Source: Arthrobacter pascens (GTDB lineage Bacteria > Actinomycetota > Actinomycetes > Actinomycetales > Micrococcaceae). From it: DNA of 64,000 bases. Position numbers and translations under genes: made by a program. The DNA is taken from contig NZ_JAUSXF010000001.1 of NCBI RefSeq assembly GCF_030816475.1, positions 310,001-374,000 of the forward strand, given 5' to 3'. Positions 15,495 to 24,740 of the stretch are shown here, one piece after another. Position 1 is the stretch's first letter, and each line of letters begins with the position of its first letter. The notes under the pieces were generated by a model. That model did not search any database, was not told the origin of the DNA, and was given only the letters and a program-made list of their open reading frames with translations.

Positions 15495-16406
15495 ATGGAG
15501 ATCCGCCAACTCCGGCGTTTCCTTGTCCTGGCTGAGGAACTGCACTTCGGCAAAGCCGCCGCCCGGCTCCACATCGCCCAGCCGGCCCTGAGCCAGGAGC
15601 TCAAAGCGCTGGAAAAGGCGCTGGGGCTCCGGCTCGTGGACCGCACCCACAACCACGTTGCCCTGACAGACGCCGGCCGCCGCCTCCAGCAGGAAGCTGT
15701 TCACATCATCCAGGCGCACGACGCAGCGGCGGCATCCATGGAAGAGCTGCGCAATCCTCCCAGCGGAACACTCAAGCTGGGGGTGGCTGTGGGCGTTGCG
15801 TACCCGCTGCTGGCGGAACTGCTCCAGGATCTCGGCTCAGGCGGACTGGGTCCTGGCGACGCAGCACCGGAGGTGGACATTAAGCCCGCGGCAGCAAGGG
15901 AAGGCGTCCAGAAACTTCTTGAGGGCGAGTTTGATGCCGTTTTCATTCACGCGGTGCCGCCAGTGGACGAACGGATCGGTGTGCTGACCCTGGAAACGGA
16001 GCCGATGGGGGTAGCCCTTCCGTCCGGCAGTCCGCTGGCAAAGCTGGCTGCCGTCAGCCCCGTGGATCTGAGCGGTGAGGCTTTGATCTGGCTGCAGCGC
16101 GACGGCGACCCCGACGTTCGCGAGCGGGTGCTGGGTTTGTTGGTGGACGCCGGCATGGTTCCAGGCCCGCACCGGTGGTCGCCGAGCATTGCCACCACCA
16201 TGAGCCTGGTGGCCGCCGGCCTTGGAGTGTCCTTCAAAACGCCGCATCAGGTAGTGCCTGGTGATCCGCCCGGCGTCGCATGGCGCCCGTTTGCCGGGGT
16301 GTCGCTCCCCATGCCCACGGTGCTGGTCTGGCTCCGGCACGGGGCCTCGCCGCTGACCACCCAGCTGGTGGCCCACGCCCGGCGGTATGTCGCGAAAAAA
16401 ACGTAG
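15495..16406 (+). CDS. LysR family transcriptional regulator
   Basis: 303 residues, full length for the family. The N-terminal winged HTH is clear: MEIRQLRRFLVLAEELHFGKAAARLHIAQPALSQELKALEKALGLRLVDRTHNHVALTDAGRRLQQEA, followed by a linker helix and the periplasmic-binding-protein-like effector domain (residues about 90-295). It is transcribed away from the alpha/beta hydrolase and probably regulates it and itself. A short inverted repeat after the stop (GGGAGAA/TTCTCCC, 16441-16463) may end the transcript. Confidence 0.92.
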   Translation: MEIRQLRRFLVLAEELHFGKAAARLHIAQPALSQELKALEKALGLRLVDRTHNHVALTDAGRRLQQEAVHIIQAHDAAAASMEELRNPPSGTLKLGVAVGVAYPLLAELLQDLGSGGLGPGDAAPEVDIKPAAAREGVQKLLEGEFDAVFIHAVPPVDERIGVLTLETEPMGVALPSGSPLAKLAAVSPVDLSGEALIWLQRDGDPDVRERVLGLLVDAGMVPGPHRWSPSIATTMSLVAAGLGVSFKTPHQVVPGDPPGVAWRPFAGVSLPMPTVLVWLRHGASPLTTQLVAHARRYVAKKT

Positions 16407-16472
16407 GGCAGCCGCTGGCGCGAAGGCGAAAATACGCTGTGGGAGAACCGGCCCACTTCTCCCGGCAGCCTA

Positions 16473-16493
16473 CTGGTTGCCCCCAGCAACCAG
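16473..16493. repeat. Short inverted repeat upstream of ABC exporter genes
   Basis: CTGGTTGC (16473-16480) and GCAACCAG (16486-16493) form a perfect 8-bp inverted repeat with a 5-base spacer, about 55 bases before the first exporter start. It could be an operator for a MarR-type or similar regulator not encoded in the window. Confidence 0.45.
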
Positions 16494-16547
16494 ACGTAAA
16501 CTGACCTTCGAACCGCTTCCGGCGGGACCGAAATGGGTAGGAGCCCG

Positions 16548-18281
16548 ATGCTCTGGAAACTTCTTGTTCAATACCTGCGGCCGCATCAGCGGCTGCTGAT
16601 CGCCGTCGTCATCTTCCAGCTGGCGCAGTCCATTGCGTCGCTGTACCTGCCCACCCTGAACGCGGACATCATCGATCAGGGCGTGGCGAGGGGGGACACG
16701 GGATACATCCTGTCCACGGGCAGTGTCATGCTGCTCATCACGCTCGCCCAGATAGCCTGCGCCGTTACCGCCGTGTATTTCGGCGCGAAGGCTGCCATGG
16801 GCGTTGGGCGTGACCTGCGCGGTGCGATCTTCGGGCGGGTGGGGGAGTTTTCCGAGCAGGAGGTCACGCGCTTCGGCGCGCCGTCGCTGATCACCCGCTC
16901 CACGAACGATGTCCAGCAGGTTCAGCAGCTGGTGCTGATGAGCGCCACGATGATGGTCGCAGCCCCTATGCTCAGCATCGGCGGCGTGATCATGGCCATC
17001 CGCCAGGATGCTCAGCTGTCCTGGCTGATCGCCGTCTGCGTCCCGGTGCTACTCGTCGCCGTCGGCCTCATCGTCACCCGGATGGTGCCCCTGTTCCGGA
17101 AGATGCAGACCCGGATCGACACGGTCAACCGGGTCCTGCGCGAGCAACTCACGGGCATCCGGGTGGTCCGCGCGTTCGTCCGGGAGGACATGGAAACAGC
17201 CCGGTTCGCCCAGGCGAATGCCGATGTCACCGACGTTGCGCTGCGGGCCGGACGCCTGATGGCGCTGATGTTCCCCGTGGTCATGCTGGTGCTGAACGTC
17301 TCCAGCGTGGCGGTCATCTGGTTCGGCTCGTTCCGGATCGAGGACGGCTCCATGCAGGTGGGCACCCTGATCGCCTTCCTCAGTTACCTCATGCAGATCC
17401 TGATGTCCGTCATGATGGCCACCTTCATGGCAGTGATGATCCCCCGCGCTGCGGTGTCCGCGGACCGGATCGGCGAGGTGCTCGCCACCGAGTCCAGCGT
17501 CCGGCCGCCGCTGAAGCCCGTCAGCAGTGCTGTACGGCGCGGCGAACTGGAAATGCTCGACGTCGGATTCGCCTACCCGGGTGCCGACCAGCCCGTCCTC
17601 AGCGGCATCACCTTCACGGCCCGGCCGGGGCAGACGACAGCGATCATCGGCAGCACCGGGTCGGGCAAAACCACCCTGGTGAACCTCATGCCTCGGCTTT
17701 TCGACGCCACCACAGGATCGGTGCGGATCGACGGCGTGGACCTGCGCGAGCTGCACCCGGACCTGCTCTGGGGGCACATCGGCCTGGTCCCGCAGCGGCC
17801 GTACCTGTTCTCCGGCACGGTGCGCAGCAACCTTCTGTACGGCAAGCCGGACGCCACCGAGGATGAACTCTGGACCGCGCTGGGCATCGCCCAGGCCAGG
17901 GACTTCGTGGAGGAGATGGAGGGTGGCCTGGACGCGCCGATTTCGCAGGGCGGCACCAACGTCTCCGGCGGGCAGCGGCAGCGGCTGGCCATTGCCCGGG
18001 CGCTAGTGAAGCGGCCCGAGTTGTACATCTTTGACGACTCGTTCTCCTCGCTGGACACCGGCACTGACGCCCGGCTGCGCTGGGCCCTCAAACACAACAC
18101 TGCCGGTGCCACGCTGGTGATCATCGCCCAGCGGGTATCCAGCATCGTGGACGCGGACCAGATCCTGGTGCTCGACGACGGCAGGATCGTCGGGCGCGGA
18201 ACGCACGGTGAGCTCCTGGAGACTTCGGAGACGTACCGCGAGATCGTCTCCTCGCAGCTGGCAGCGGAGGAGACAGTATGA
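16548..18281 (+). CDS. ABC exporter half-transporter (TMD-NBD)
   Basis: 577 residues from the ATG at 16548, which follows TAGGAG; an ATG at 16533 is less well placed. Six membrane segments occupy residues about 10-310, followed by an ATPase domain with Walker A (GSTGSGKTTLVN), signature NVSGGQRQRLAIARALV and Walker B IFDDSFSSLD. The Walker B ends in Asp-Ser rather than Asp-Glu, so this half probably has the degenerate catalytic site of a heterodimeric exporter. The next gene overlaps by ATGA and encodes the partner. Such pairs export drugs, lipids or peptides. Confidence 0.92.
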   Translation: MLWKLLVQYLRPHQRLLIAVVIFQLAQSIASLYLPTLNADIIDQGVARGDTGYILSTGSVMLLITLAQIACAVTAVYFGAKAAMGVGRDLRGAIFGRVGEFSEQEVTRFGAPSLITRSTNDVQQVQQLVLMSATMMVAAPMLSIGGVIMAIRQDAQLSWLIAVCVPVLLVAVGLIVTRMVPLFRKMQTRIDTVNRVLREQLTGIRVVRAFVREDMETARFAQANADVTDVALRAGRLMALMFPVVMLVLNVSSVAVIWFGSFRIEDGSMQVGTLIAFLSYLMQILMSVMMATFMAVMIPRAAVSADRIGEVLATESSVRPPLKPVSSAVRRGELEMLDVGFAYPGADQPVLSGITFTARPGQTTAIIGSTGSGKTTLVNLMPRLFDATTGSVRIDGVDLRELHPDLLWGHIGLVPQRPYLFSGTVRSNLLYGKPDATEDELWTALGIAQARDFVEEMEGGLDAPISQGGTNVSGGQRQRLAIARALVKRPELYIFDDSFSSLDTGTDARLRWALKHNTAGATLVIIAQRVSSIVDADQILVLDDGRIVGRGTHGELLETSETYREIVSSQLAAEETV

Positions 18282-20308
18282 GCACGCAGCGTCCCGGCCC
18301 AAACGCCGGAGGCACCGCCGGAAGGGGAGCGGCCCCCGGAACCGGGACGGCCGACGTCGTACGCATTCCGCGGCCGGCGGCCGGTCCCGGCAGGGGCGGC
18401 CCGTTCGCGGGGATGAACATCCCCGCCGAGAAGGCGATGAACTTCAGCGGCTCGGCGAAGCGGCTGCTGGGCACGCTGCGGCCGGAGCGGGCCTGGCTGC
18501 TGCTGGTGCTGTTCATGGCGGTGGCAGGGGTGACGCTGCAGGTCATCGGGCCCCGGCTGCTGGGGGAGGGCACCAACCTGATCTTCTCCGGCGTCGTGTC
18601 CAAGCAGCTGCCGGCAGGGGTGACCAAGGCCGAGCTGATTGCGCAGCTGCGGGCCGCGGGGGAGAACCAGAAGGCGGACATGCTCGGCCCCATGGCGCTG
18701 ACGCCGGGGACCGGCATCGACTTCGCTGCCCTGGCCTCTGTGCTGACGTGGGCGCTGGTGCTGTATGTGCTGGCGTCGGCGTTCATGTGGGTGCAGGCAT
18801 ACGTGCTGAACGGCGTGGTGCAGCGGACGGTGTACGGGCTGCGCGAGGAGATCGAGGGGAAGATCAACCGGCTGCCGCTGCGGTACTTCGACTCCATCCA
18901 GCGCGGTGAGCTGCTGAGCCGGGTGACGAACGACGTCGACAACATTTCCCAGAGCCTGCAGCAGTCCATCAGCCAGGCCGTGACGTCGGTGCTGTCCGTG
19001 CTGGGCGTGCTGGTGATGATGTTCATCCTCTCGCCCACGCTGGCGCTGATTGCGCTGGTGACCATTCCGCTGACGCTGGGGATCACGGCGCTGATTGCCA
19101 AGCGCTCGCAGAAGATGTTCGTGGCGCAGTGGAAGCACACGGGGGAGCTGAACGGGCAGATTGAGGAGACGTACACCGGGCATGCGCTGGTCAAGGTGTT
19201 CGGCCGCCAGCAGGAGGTGGGGGAGCGGTTCCGGCAGAAGAATGTGGAGCTGTACGAGGCGAGTTTCGGCGCGCAGTTCATTTCCGGCCTGATCATGCCG
19301 GCCATGACGTTCATCGGGAACCTGGTGTACGTGGGGATCGCCGTGGTGGGCGGCCTGCAAGTGGCGACCGGGGCCATGCAGCTGGGGGACGTGCAGGCGT
19401 TCATCCAGTACTCACGGCAGTTCACCCAGCCGCTGGCGCAGCTGGGGTCCATGGCGAACCTGCTGCAGTCGGGCGTGGCGTCGGCGGAGCGGGTGTTCGA
19501 GCTGCTCGATACAGATGAGCAGTCACCCGATCCGGTTCCCGGTTCCTCGCCCGACGGGCTGGGCCGCGGCCGGCTGGTGTTCGAGAACGTCTCCTTCTCC
19601 TACTCGCCGGACAAGCCGTTGATTTCGGATCTTTCGTTGGTGGCCGAGCCCGGGCAGACGGTGGCTATTGTGGGCCCGACCGGTGCGGGGAAGACCACGC
19701 TGGTGAATCTGATGATGCGGTTCTACGAGCTGGATGCGGGGCGGATAACGCTCGACGGCGTGGACGTCACGGCCATGACGCGGAACGAGCTGCGCTCGCG
19801 GATGGGCATGGTGCTGCAGGATACCTGGCTGTTCGGCGGCTCCATCCGGGACAACATCGCGTACGGCCGGCCTTCAGCGTCCGAGGCGGAGATTCTTGAG
19901 GCCGCGCAAGCGACGTACGTGGACCGGTTCGTGCACTCGCTGCCCGAGGGCTACGACACCGTGCTTGACGACGAGGGCTCCAACGTCTCCGCCGGTGAGA
20001 AGCAGCTGCTGACCATTGCCCGGGCGTTCCTGGCCCGGCCTTCGGTGCTGATCCTTGATGAGGCGACTTCTTCAGTGGACACCCGGACTGAGGTGCTGGT
20101 GCAGAAGGCGATGAGTGCGCTGCGGTCCGACCGGACTTCCTTTGTGATCGCCCACCGCCTGTCCACGATCCGCGACGCCGACCTCATCCTGGTGATGGAG
20201 GCCGGCCAGATCGTGGAGCAGGGGACTCACGCTTCGCTGCTCGCCACCGGTGGGGCGTATGCGCGGCTGTACGAGGCGCAGTTCGCGGCTCCTGTGGCGG
20301 AGGTTTAG
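18278..20308 (+). CDS. ABC exporter half-transporter, catalytic partner
   Basis: 676 residues. It begins with a Gly/Pro-rich cytosolic stretch of about 45 residues, then a six-helix membrane domain with a long insert between the first two helices (about residues 95-150), then an ATPase with Walker A GPTGAGKTTLVN, signature NVSAGEKQLLTIARAFL and canonical Walker B LILDEATSSVD plus His in AHRLSTI. The catalytic Glu is present here and absent in the upstream partner, so the two should form an asymmetric heterodimer. The genes overlap at 18278-18281. The gene ends only 18 bases from the convergent defence-type operon, without an obvious terminator. Confidence 0.92.
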   Translation: MSTQRPGPNAGGTAGRGAAPGTGTADVVRIPRPAAGPGRGGPFAGMNIPAEKAMNFSGSAKRLLGTLRPERAWLLLVLFMAVAGVTLQVIGPRLLGEGTNLIFSGVVSKQLPAGVTKAELIAQLRAAGENQKADMLGPMALTPGTGIDFAALASVLTWALVLYVLASAFMWVQAYVLNGVVQRTVYGLREEIEGKINRLPLRYFDSIQRGELLSRVTNDVDNISQSLQQSISQAVTSVLSVLGVLVMMFILSPTLALIALVTIPLTLGITALIAKRSQKMFVAQWKHTGELNGQIEETYTGHALVKVFGRQQEVGERFRQKNVELYEASFGAQFISGLIMPAMTFIGNLVYVGIAVVGGLQVATGAMQLGDVQAFIQYSRQFTQPLAQLGSMANLLQSGVASAERVFELLDTDEQSPDPVPGSSPDGLGRGRLVFENVSFSYSPDKPLISDLSLVAEPGQTVAIVGPTGAGKTTLVNLMMRFYELDAGRITLDGVDVTAMTRNELRSRMGMVLQDTWLFGGSIRDNIAYGRPSASEAEILEAAQATYVDRFVHSLPEGYDTVLDDEGSNVSAGEKQLLTIARAFLARPSVLILDEATSSVDTRTEVLVQKAMSALRSDRTSFVIAHRLSTIRDADLILVMEAGQIVEQGTHASLLATGGAYARLYEAQFAAPVAEV

Positions 20309-20326
20309 GGTTGCCTGAGTCAGAAA

Positions 20327-21736
20327 TTAGGCCCCTCTGCCTATTGATCTGCTAGCGGATAGAGCGATGGCTCGAGCGATTGCCCTGTTGACGTCGGAAT
20401 ACTTGAACTGACGGATAGAGTGCGCGTAGGCCATACCATAAACCGAGTCTGGGCTATCCTGCTGCAGAGCCCAACCTCGGCACTCGCGAATAAAGCTCTC
20501 GAACGGCGATCCCGCAGCGAATGTCTCCAAATCTGCCCATGAAGCCCAATCGACTGATTCAGCCCAAGCAGACGAACGGGCAGGGCCAGCCTTATGAAAG
20601 ATGATGCTTAATTCTAAGGTTACGGGGTCCAATGGCGCGGCATTTGGTCCTAGGTCACCGAAATCGATGAGAATCGGTCTTCCATCAGGCGTTACTAGAA
20701 CATTTTCGCCATGCAAATCACCGTGACATATTCGGGACTTCATGGCAATCTCGCAGGACTCAATTGCTCGGAATTCCTCGATACTTTCGTTTAATGTCTC
20801 AAGTTTATCATTATTGATCCTACGTTTCCGTAGATCTCCAAGCCTGGTGGGAGCTGGGTCCACCGCATGTTCCCAAGGCGTGGTTGCGATCTTTAAAGCC
20901 TTAACTGCTTCTGCGGCTTTTAGGTCGCTCGTTCTCAAAATACCGAATAAGGAATCGCAGCCGTCCGCAAGGTTTGATATCAGAGCGGCCTGCCCTCGAA
21001 GACCAGCCGTTATCGGCGGGAGAGAAGGTGCAAAGTTTGCACCCTGCAACCTATTAGGGACGAACTCCTGAAATCGAAGGGTTTCGCTTTCAGCATCAGC
21101 GAAGGAAACGACCTTCATGAATACGTTTGCCCTTCCTGACTGAGTTGATGAGAATGACACACGACCGAGTGGCGCATTTGAAAGCCCGCCAGGCATGGCG
21201 TGAATTTCCGCTTGGGACATGCTTATCTGCTTGGCGTAGATTCTTACGGCGCGCAGAAACATGTCATCTTCGACGTCGCCAGATAAAACTTGACATGAGG
21301 TATCGAGTGAAGTTAAAGCGGAGAAAAGAGCACGAACCAAAGCTTCAAACCTATCAAGGTCATCCTTCTCGATGAGTTGGACCATGGGATAACCACTGAG
21401 GCCAAAGACGTTCTGAGTACCGCCAAATGAGAGCGGGGTACTTGTATTGCGGGGCGTCGCAAATGCCGAGAGAAAAACAATTGGTGTGCCAGGGCATGAT
21501 TCTCGCGCCTCCGTATGTACGGCGAGCCCGTGGCGATCACTTATGTCAGCGCTAGCAGCATACGGAGGGATACGGAGATCGCATACGATGAGATCAAATC
21601 CCTCCGTATGGAGGACCTTCACGGCTTCATCCCGTGAGCCCACTACCGTCACGAATGCGCCCGGCGCAGCGGCATCGATGCCTGCCATTGCCTGCCGCAC
21701 GCTGCGGTCCTCATCTTCAACCAGGAGAATCTTCAT
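20327..21736 (-). CDS. Receiver domain fused to APH-like kinase domain
   Basis: 469 residues from MKILLVEDED (an upstream ATG at 21793 lies within the preceding gene). The receiver shows the acidic cluster E7-D8-E9-D10, phospho-acceptor Asp53 in LIVCDLRIPP, Ser90 and Lys124. The C-terminal domain (about 150-469) has the hallmarks of aminoglycoside-phosphotransferase/CHK kinases: Lys208 in VFMKVVSF, the catalytic loop HGDLHGEN (Asp340, Asn345) and the metal motif DFGD (358-361). No HTH is present, so this is not a transcription factor. Its start overlaps the histidine kinase gene by 20 bases, which makes it the likely output of that kinase. The kinase substrate (small molecule, nucleotide or protein) is unknown. 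Confidence 0.85.
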   Translation of the reverse strand: MKILLVEDEDRSVRQAMAGIDAAAPGAFVTVVGSRDEAVKVLHTEGFDLIVCDLRIPPYAASADISDRHGLAVHTEARESCPGTPIVFLSAFATPRNTSTPLSFGGTQNVFGLSGYPMVQLIEKDDLDRFEALVRALFSALTSLDTSCQVLSGDVEDDMFLRAVRIYAKQISMSQAEIHAMPGGLSNAPLGRVSFSSTQSGRANVFMKVVSFADAESETLRFQEFVPNRLQGANFAPSLPPITAGLRGQAALISNLADGCDSLFGILRTSDLKAAEAVKALKIATTPWEHAVDPAPTRLGDLRKRRINNDKLETLNESIEEFRAIESCEIAMKSRICHGDLHGENVLVTPDGRPILIDFGDLGPNAAPLDPVTLELSIIFHKAGPARSSAWAESVDWASWADLETFAAGSPFESFIRECRGWALQQDSPDSVYGMAYAHSIRQFKYSDVNRAIARAIALSASRSIGRGA

Positions 21737-22628
21737 ATTTGCCTTCGCTCGGAGTCGGTAGGGGCCATCTGATCTCACATGACGTTCCGCCACTTTCGCG
21801 CGATATCAGGTTTATGGAACCGTCCAATGACTTGATAGCACGCTTGGCTATGGTTAATCCCCAGCCAAAATGGGCATCTTTGGACTTCTTTGTGACTCCG
21901 GGTTCGTACAGGTTCTCTCGGGCGTCGGGTAGGCCGATGCCCTCATCCAGCACAGAAATCCATGCCTGGAGCTCATTCGCACCGCAGTTAACTATGACCG
22001 TCTTCTTTGTATTCTCACTTGCTTCTACTGCGTTCCGTAATGCATTTTCCAAGGCCAAGCGGATAAGCCCTCGATCACCTTTTGCAGACACGGTATCAAC
22101 TCGGGAGGCAACTGCTTGATTTCTGGTGAATCCGCTATCACTGATTACTTCTACAACAAGATCGACCAAGTCGAACTCCATCCAATCGGGTGGCGTCGAA
22201 GCTTCGTTTAACCGGCGGATCGTTACTAGTAGATCCTTCAGACGCTCGATTCGGCGCGAAATTATCGATCCCGTGTATTCCGTTCCGATTGCATTTTTTG
22301 CCGCTCCATGGATGTCTGCGATCAGAGGCTTTATTTCATGAAGTATCACTTGCGTTACTGACTGGATCGCCTCAGCTTTTATGTCTTCCAATTCCAACGC
22401 AGGGATGGAAATCCAGGATTCCTCATAGCTTGGATTACCTGCTGACTCCCACTTTGAAATAGCCCTGTCCAGGGCTGCTTTAACCCATGAATCCGGCTCA
22501 GTAGACCTGAGCTGACGGAGTCGGGACATCGAGGGGGCGGAGTCTAGCTCCATCAGCATCCGCGCACCACGAAGACGTTCGATGGCCTTTCGCGAAGCCA
22601 GTAGAAAGAACGGCTCGCCGTCTCTCAC
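21717..22628 (-). CDS. Soluble histidine kinase
   Basis: 303 residues starting with GTG. There is no membrane helix or signal peptide and no recognised sensor domain in the first 80 residues. The H box is VTQVILHEIKPLIADI (His97). The ATPase domain has N box LENALRNAVEAS (193-204), G1 DEGIGLP (228-234), an F-box-like EPGVTKK and G2 GWGLTIAK (255-262). It begins three bases after the ATPase gene ends and overlaps the receiver-kinase gene, so the phosphoryl acceptor is almost certainly that receiver. The stimulus is probably cytosolic and may be conveyed by the ATPase. Confidence 0.88.
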   Translation of the reverse strand: MRDGEPFFLLASRKAIERLRGARMLMELDSAPSMSRLRQLRSTEPDSWVKAALDRAISKWESAGNPSYEESWISIPALELEDIKAEAIQSVTQVILHEIKPLIADIHGAAKNAIGTEYTGSIISRRIERLKDLLVTIRRLNEASTPPDWMEFDLVDLVVEVISDSGFTRNQAVASRVDTVSAKGDRGLIRLALENALRNAVEASENTKKTVIVNCGANELQAWISVLDEGIGLPDARENLYEPGVTKKSKDAHFGWGLTIAKRAIKSLDGSINLISRESGGTSCEIRWPLPTPSEGKYEDSPG

Positions 22629-22631
22629 TAC

Positions 22632-24479
22632 CTACAGTCCTCTACGGTCATAGAAAGTCGCCCTAGTAGCGAACGCCTCTGTTCCGCCTTCCATGATGCG
22701 ATTTACTGCCGAGACAATTTGGTGGTCATCTAGGCAACCTTGATGAGAAACGAATCCCTTTTCCCCGTCGGACTCCATAACAACCACCCAATCTGCCCCG
22801 CCTAGCACGGGGATGTTGGCATTGTGGCTAGTCAGGATGAATTGATCGCCCGCTTGGCGGCGCTGAAGGGCTCTAACCAGAGTCGAAGCTATGAAGGCGT
22901 TATCCAAGTGGTCTTCCGGTTGGTCCAATACTAGGGGGTCACCGTGGTGACCAAGCAGGACGGGCAGCACAGCAGTGCAACGTTGGCCTATCGATAAGCG
23001 GTCGGTGGGCTTGTACTCTGGGCCGTCCAGCAGGTCAAGACCAACGCCGTCGTCGATCGCTGCAGTAATAATTTCCGCAGCTCCCTGACTTTGTAGGGCC
23101 ACGACGATGGAGAGTGCCCGCTCAGGAGCGATACCCAACGCTGCACCCAGGGCGGCTGAGTTTGTTGTTTCGACCCAAGTGACCAGTTCCTGGGGAGATA
23201 CCTCACGGGCCAGCTTGGGTGCTATCGAGTTGTAATGGATGCCGCTACCCCGGAGGGCACCGATGATGGCGGAGCTGTAGTTTTCGATGTTCTCGGATTT
23301 AGCCACTCGAACGCGCACCATTGGCGAAAGGCTCTCGTTTAGCGCGGCGGCAATCGAGGCCCTTTCCCTGTAGATCTGCTCGCGGATGGCGTCTAGCTCT
23401 TCGTAAAGTTGGTCTCGTTCCGCCGAAACTAACTGGAGTATCTCTAGACGCTCAGTAAGGCGGCCCCGTAAAGCCTGCAGTTGCCCGCTTCGCTCCTCAA
23501 GTTCTGCAACCACGCGGGTCGTGTGGCCTATGCCTGCTTGGGCAGATTCTAAGACTTGCCGAATTTTACGGCTTTCCTGGTCGATGCTGCCTTTCACACT
23601 CGATGCCTGGCTGGATGCCTTAGTAACCCCCTCGGCAACAAGCTGGACCTGACCTACAGCGGCATCTAGGAGTGATTCGATATGTCGTAAGGCAGGACGG
23701 TAGTCGGCCAGTACATCCTCACCAGCAGATTCAGGCCATCGCTGAAGAAGAGAGGGGACGCTGGCACGTAGTCTGCGCAATTCGGTCTCGAAAGCGGCTG
23801 TTTGAATTCGGTCTTGTGAAAGTGTCGACTCGGTAGCAGCTAGCGATTGGCCTGCAGCCTGTAGAGACTTCAAAAGGTCTTGCTGCTCTCTTGAGGTTTT
23901 TGAGGCCTCGAGCATTTTTTGTTGATGCATTTTCGCTTCATCGAGTTCTCGGGTGATAGCCGACATTCCGGCAAGTTGTTCACTTAAAGCCCGACGTTCC
24001 TTTTGAAGAGCCGCCAATTCTGCCGTGAGACTGCTCAGCTTGGCACGTATGCTTTCCATTCGTTGGAACGTATCTTGCCGATCGTGTCTGAATCGGTCGA
24101 TTAGGTGAAGGCGACCCGGCCCTTGTGCTCCCACGGCTTCAATTTCATTTTGAGCAAGAACGGTGCAAGCTACATGCTTTGGTCCGCCGGTAGTGGAGAC
24201 GTGACCGGCAGCCGACCTTGAAACCACGAAAGAGTCGTTACCATCCCTAATCGTCAGGTGAACAGCGCCGCCGTCTAGCACTGCGACGGCCTGTTGATTC
24301 CCTCTCAGAGCAGCATCTTCAGTAAATGAACCTGCACCGAGGCAATAGCGGATCAGCTCCACGACTGAAGTTTTCCCGGTGCCGCGGGCGCCAATGATCA
24401 CGTTTAGGCCTTCATGGAATTTTAGGTCCAAGCCGGCGAGGAAGCCTTCTGTCTCAACTTGCAGTCGTTCGATTCGCAC
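22632..24479 (-). CDS. SMC-like coiled-coil AAA/ABC ATPase
   Basis: 615 residues from a GTG preceded by AAGGAG. Walker A is GARGTGKT (30-37). A long coiled coil runs from about 130 to 420 with one break, then the ABC-type signature LSIGQRCTAVLP (from 495), Walker B LVLDQPEDHLDN (Asp519) and the His switch TSHNANIP (His552). The QPEDxLDN form is typical of RecF/SMC-like ATPases found in prokaryotic immunity and DNA repair (for example TrlF-type). No nuclease domain is fused to it. It heads a tightly coupled three-gene operon with a soluble histidine kinase and a receiver-kinase fusion, so it is the best candidate for the DNA- or phage-sensing component. Confidence 0.88.
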   Translation of the reverse strand: MRIERLQVETEGFLAGLDLKFHEGLNVIIGARGTGKTSVVELIRYCLGAGSFTEDAALRGNQQAVAVLDGGAVHLTIRDGNDSFVVSRSAAGHVSTTGGPKHVACTVLAQNEIEAVGAQGPGRLHLIDRFRHDRQDTFQRMESIRAKLSSLTAELAALQKERRALSEQLAGMSAITRELDEAKMHQQKMLEASKTSREQQDLLKSLQAAGQSLAATESTLSQDRIQTAAFETELRRLRASVPSLLQRWPESAGEDVLADYRPALRHIESLLDAAVGQVQLVAEGVTKASSQASSVKGSIDQESRKIRQVLESAQAGIGHTTRVVAELEERSGQLQALRGRLTERLEILQLVSAERDQLYEELDAIREQIYRERASIAAALNESLSPMVRVRVAKSENIENYSSAIIGALRGSGIHYNSIAPKLAREVSPQELVTWVETTNSAALGAALGIAPERALSIVVALQSQGAAEIITAAIDDGVGLDLLDGPEYKPTDRLSIGQRCTAVLPVLLGHHGDPLVLDQPEDHLDNAFIASTLVRALQRRQAGDQFILTSHNANIPVLGGADWVVVMESDGEKGFVSHQGCLDDHQIVSAVNRIMEGGTEAFATRATFYDRRGL

Positions 24480-24740
24480 CGCGGACTCCTTATGATTTTC
24501 GCTCCCCCAATCTTGTCACGGGCAAGGCTATGGGAAGTCCTTGAGTGTGTCTCATTGCAGCATGTAGGACAGGGACGCAGGCGATGTTCCCTAACCTGGC
24601 CTATGCATCGACCATAGGGGACTGCTCCTGCCTTTGTTGACTCGCGGTTTAGGGCATCGTCAGCATAGTCCGTGATTGTTTGCGCTATGCCATGTGTCGG
24701 CGTCGTGCGACTGCCAGTAGTAGCTAATTAATGGTGGCTT

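Noticed and set aside
17573..19452. Two long minus-strand frames of 595 and 443 codons
   Set aside because: They lie opposite the ABC exporter genes and consist of His/Gln/Arg- or Ser/Thr-rich low-complexity sequence; the exporter reading is unambiguous.
24599..24617. CCTATG...CATAGG inverted repeat upstream of the ATPase operon
   Set aside because: Arms are only six bases and it is not placed near a recognisable promoter; too weak to list as an operator.
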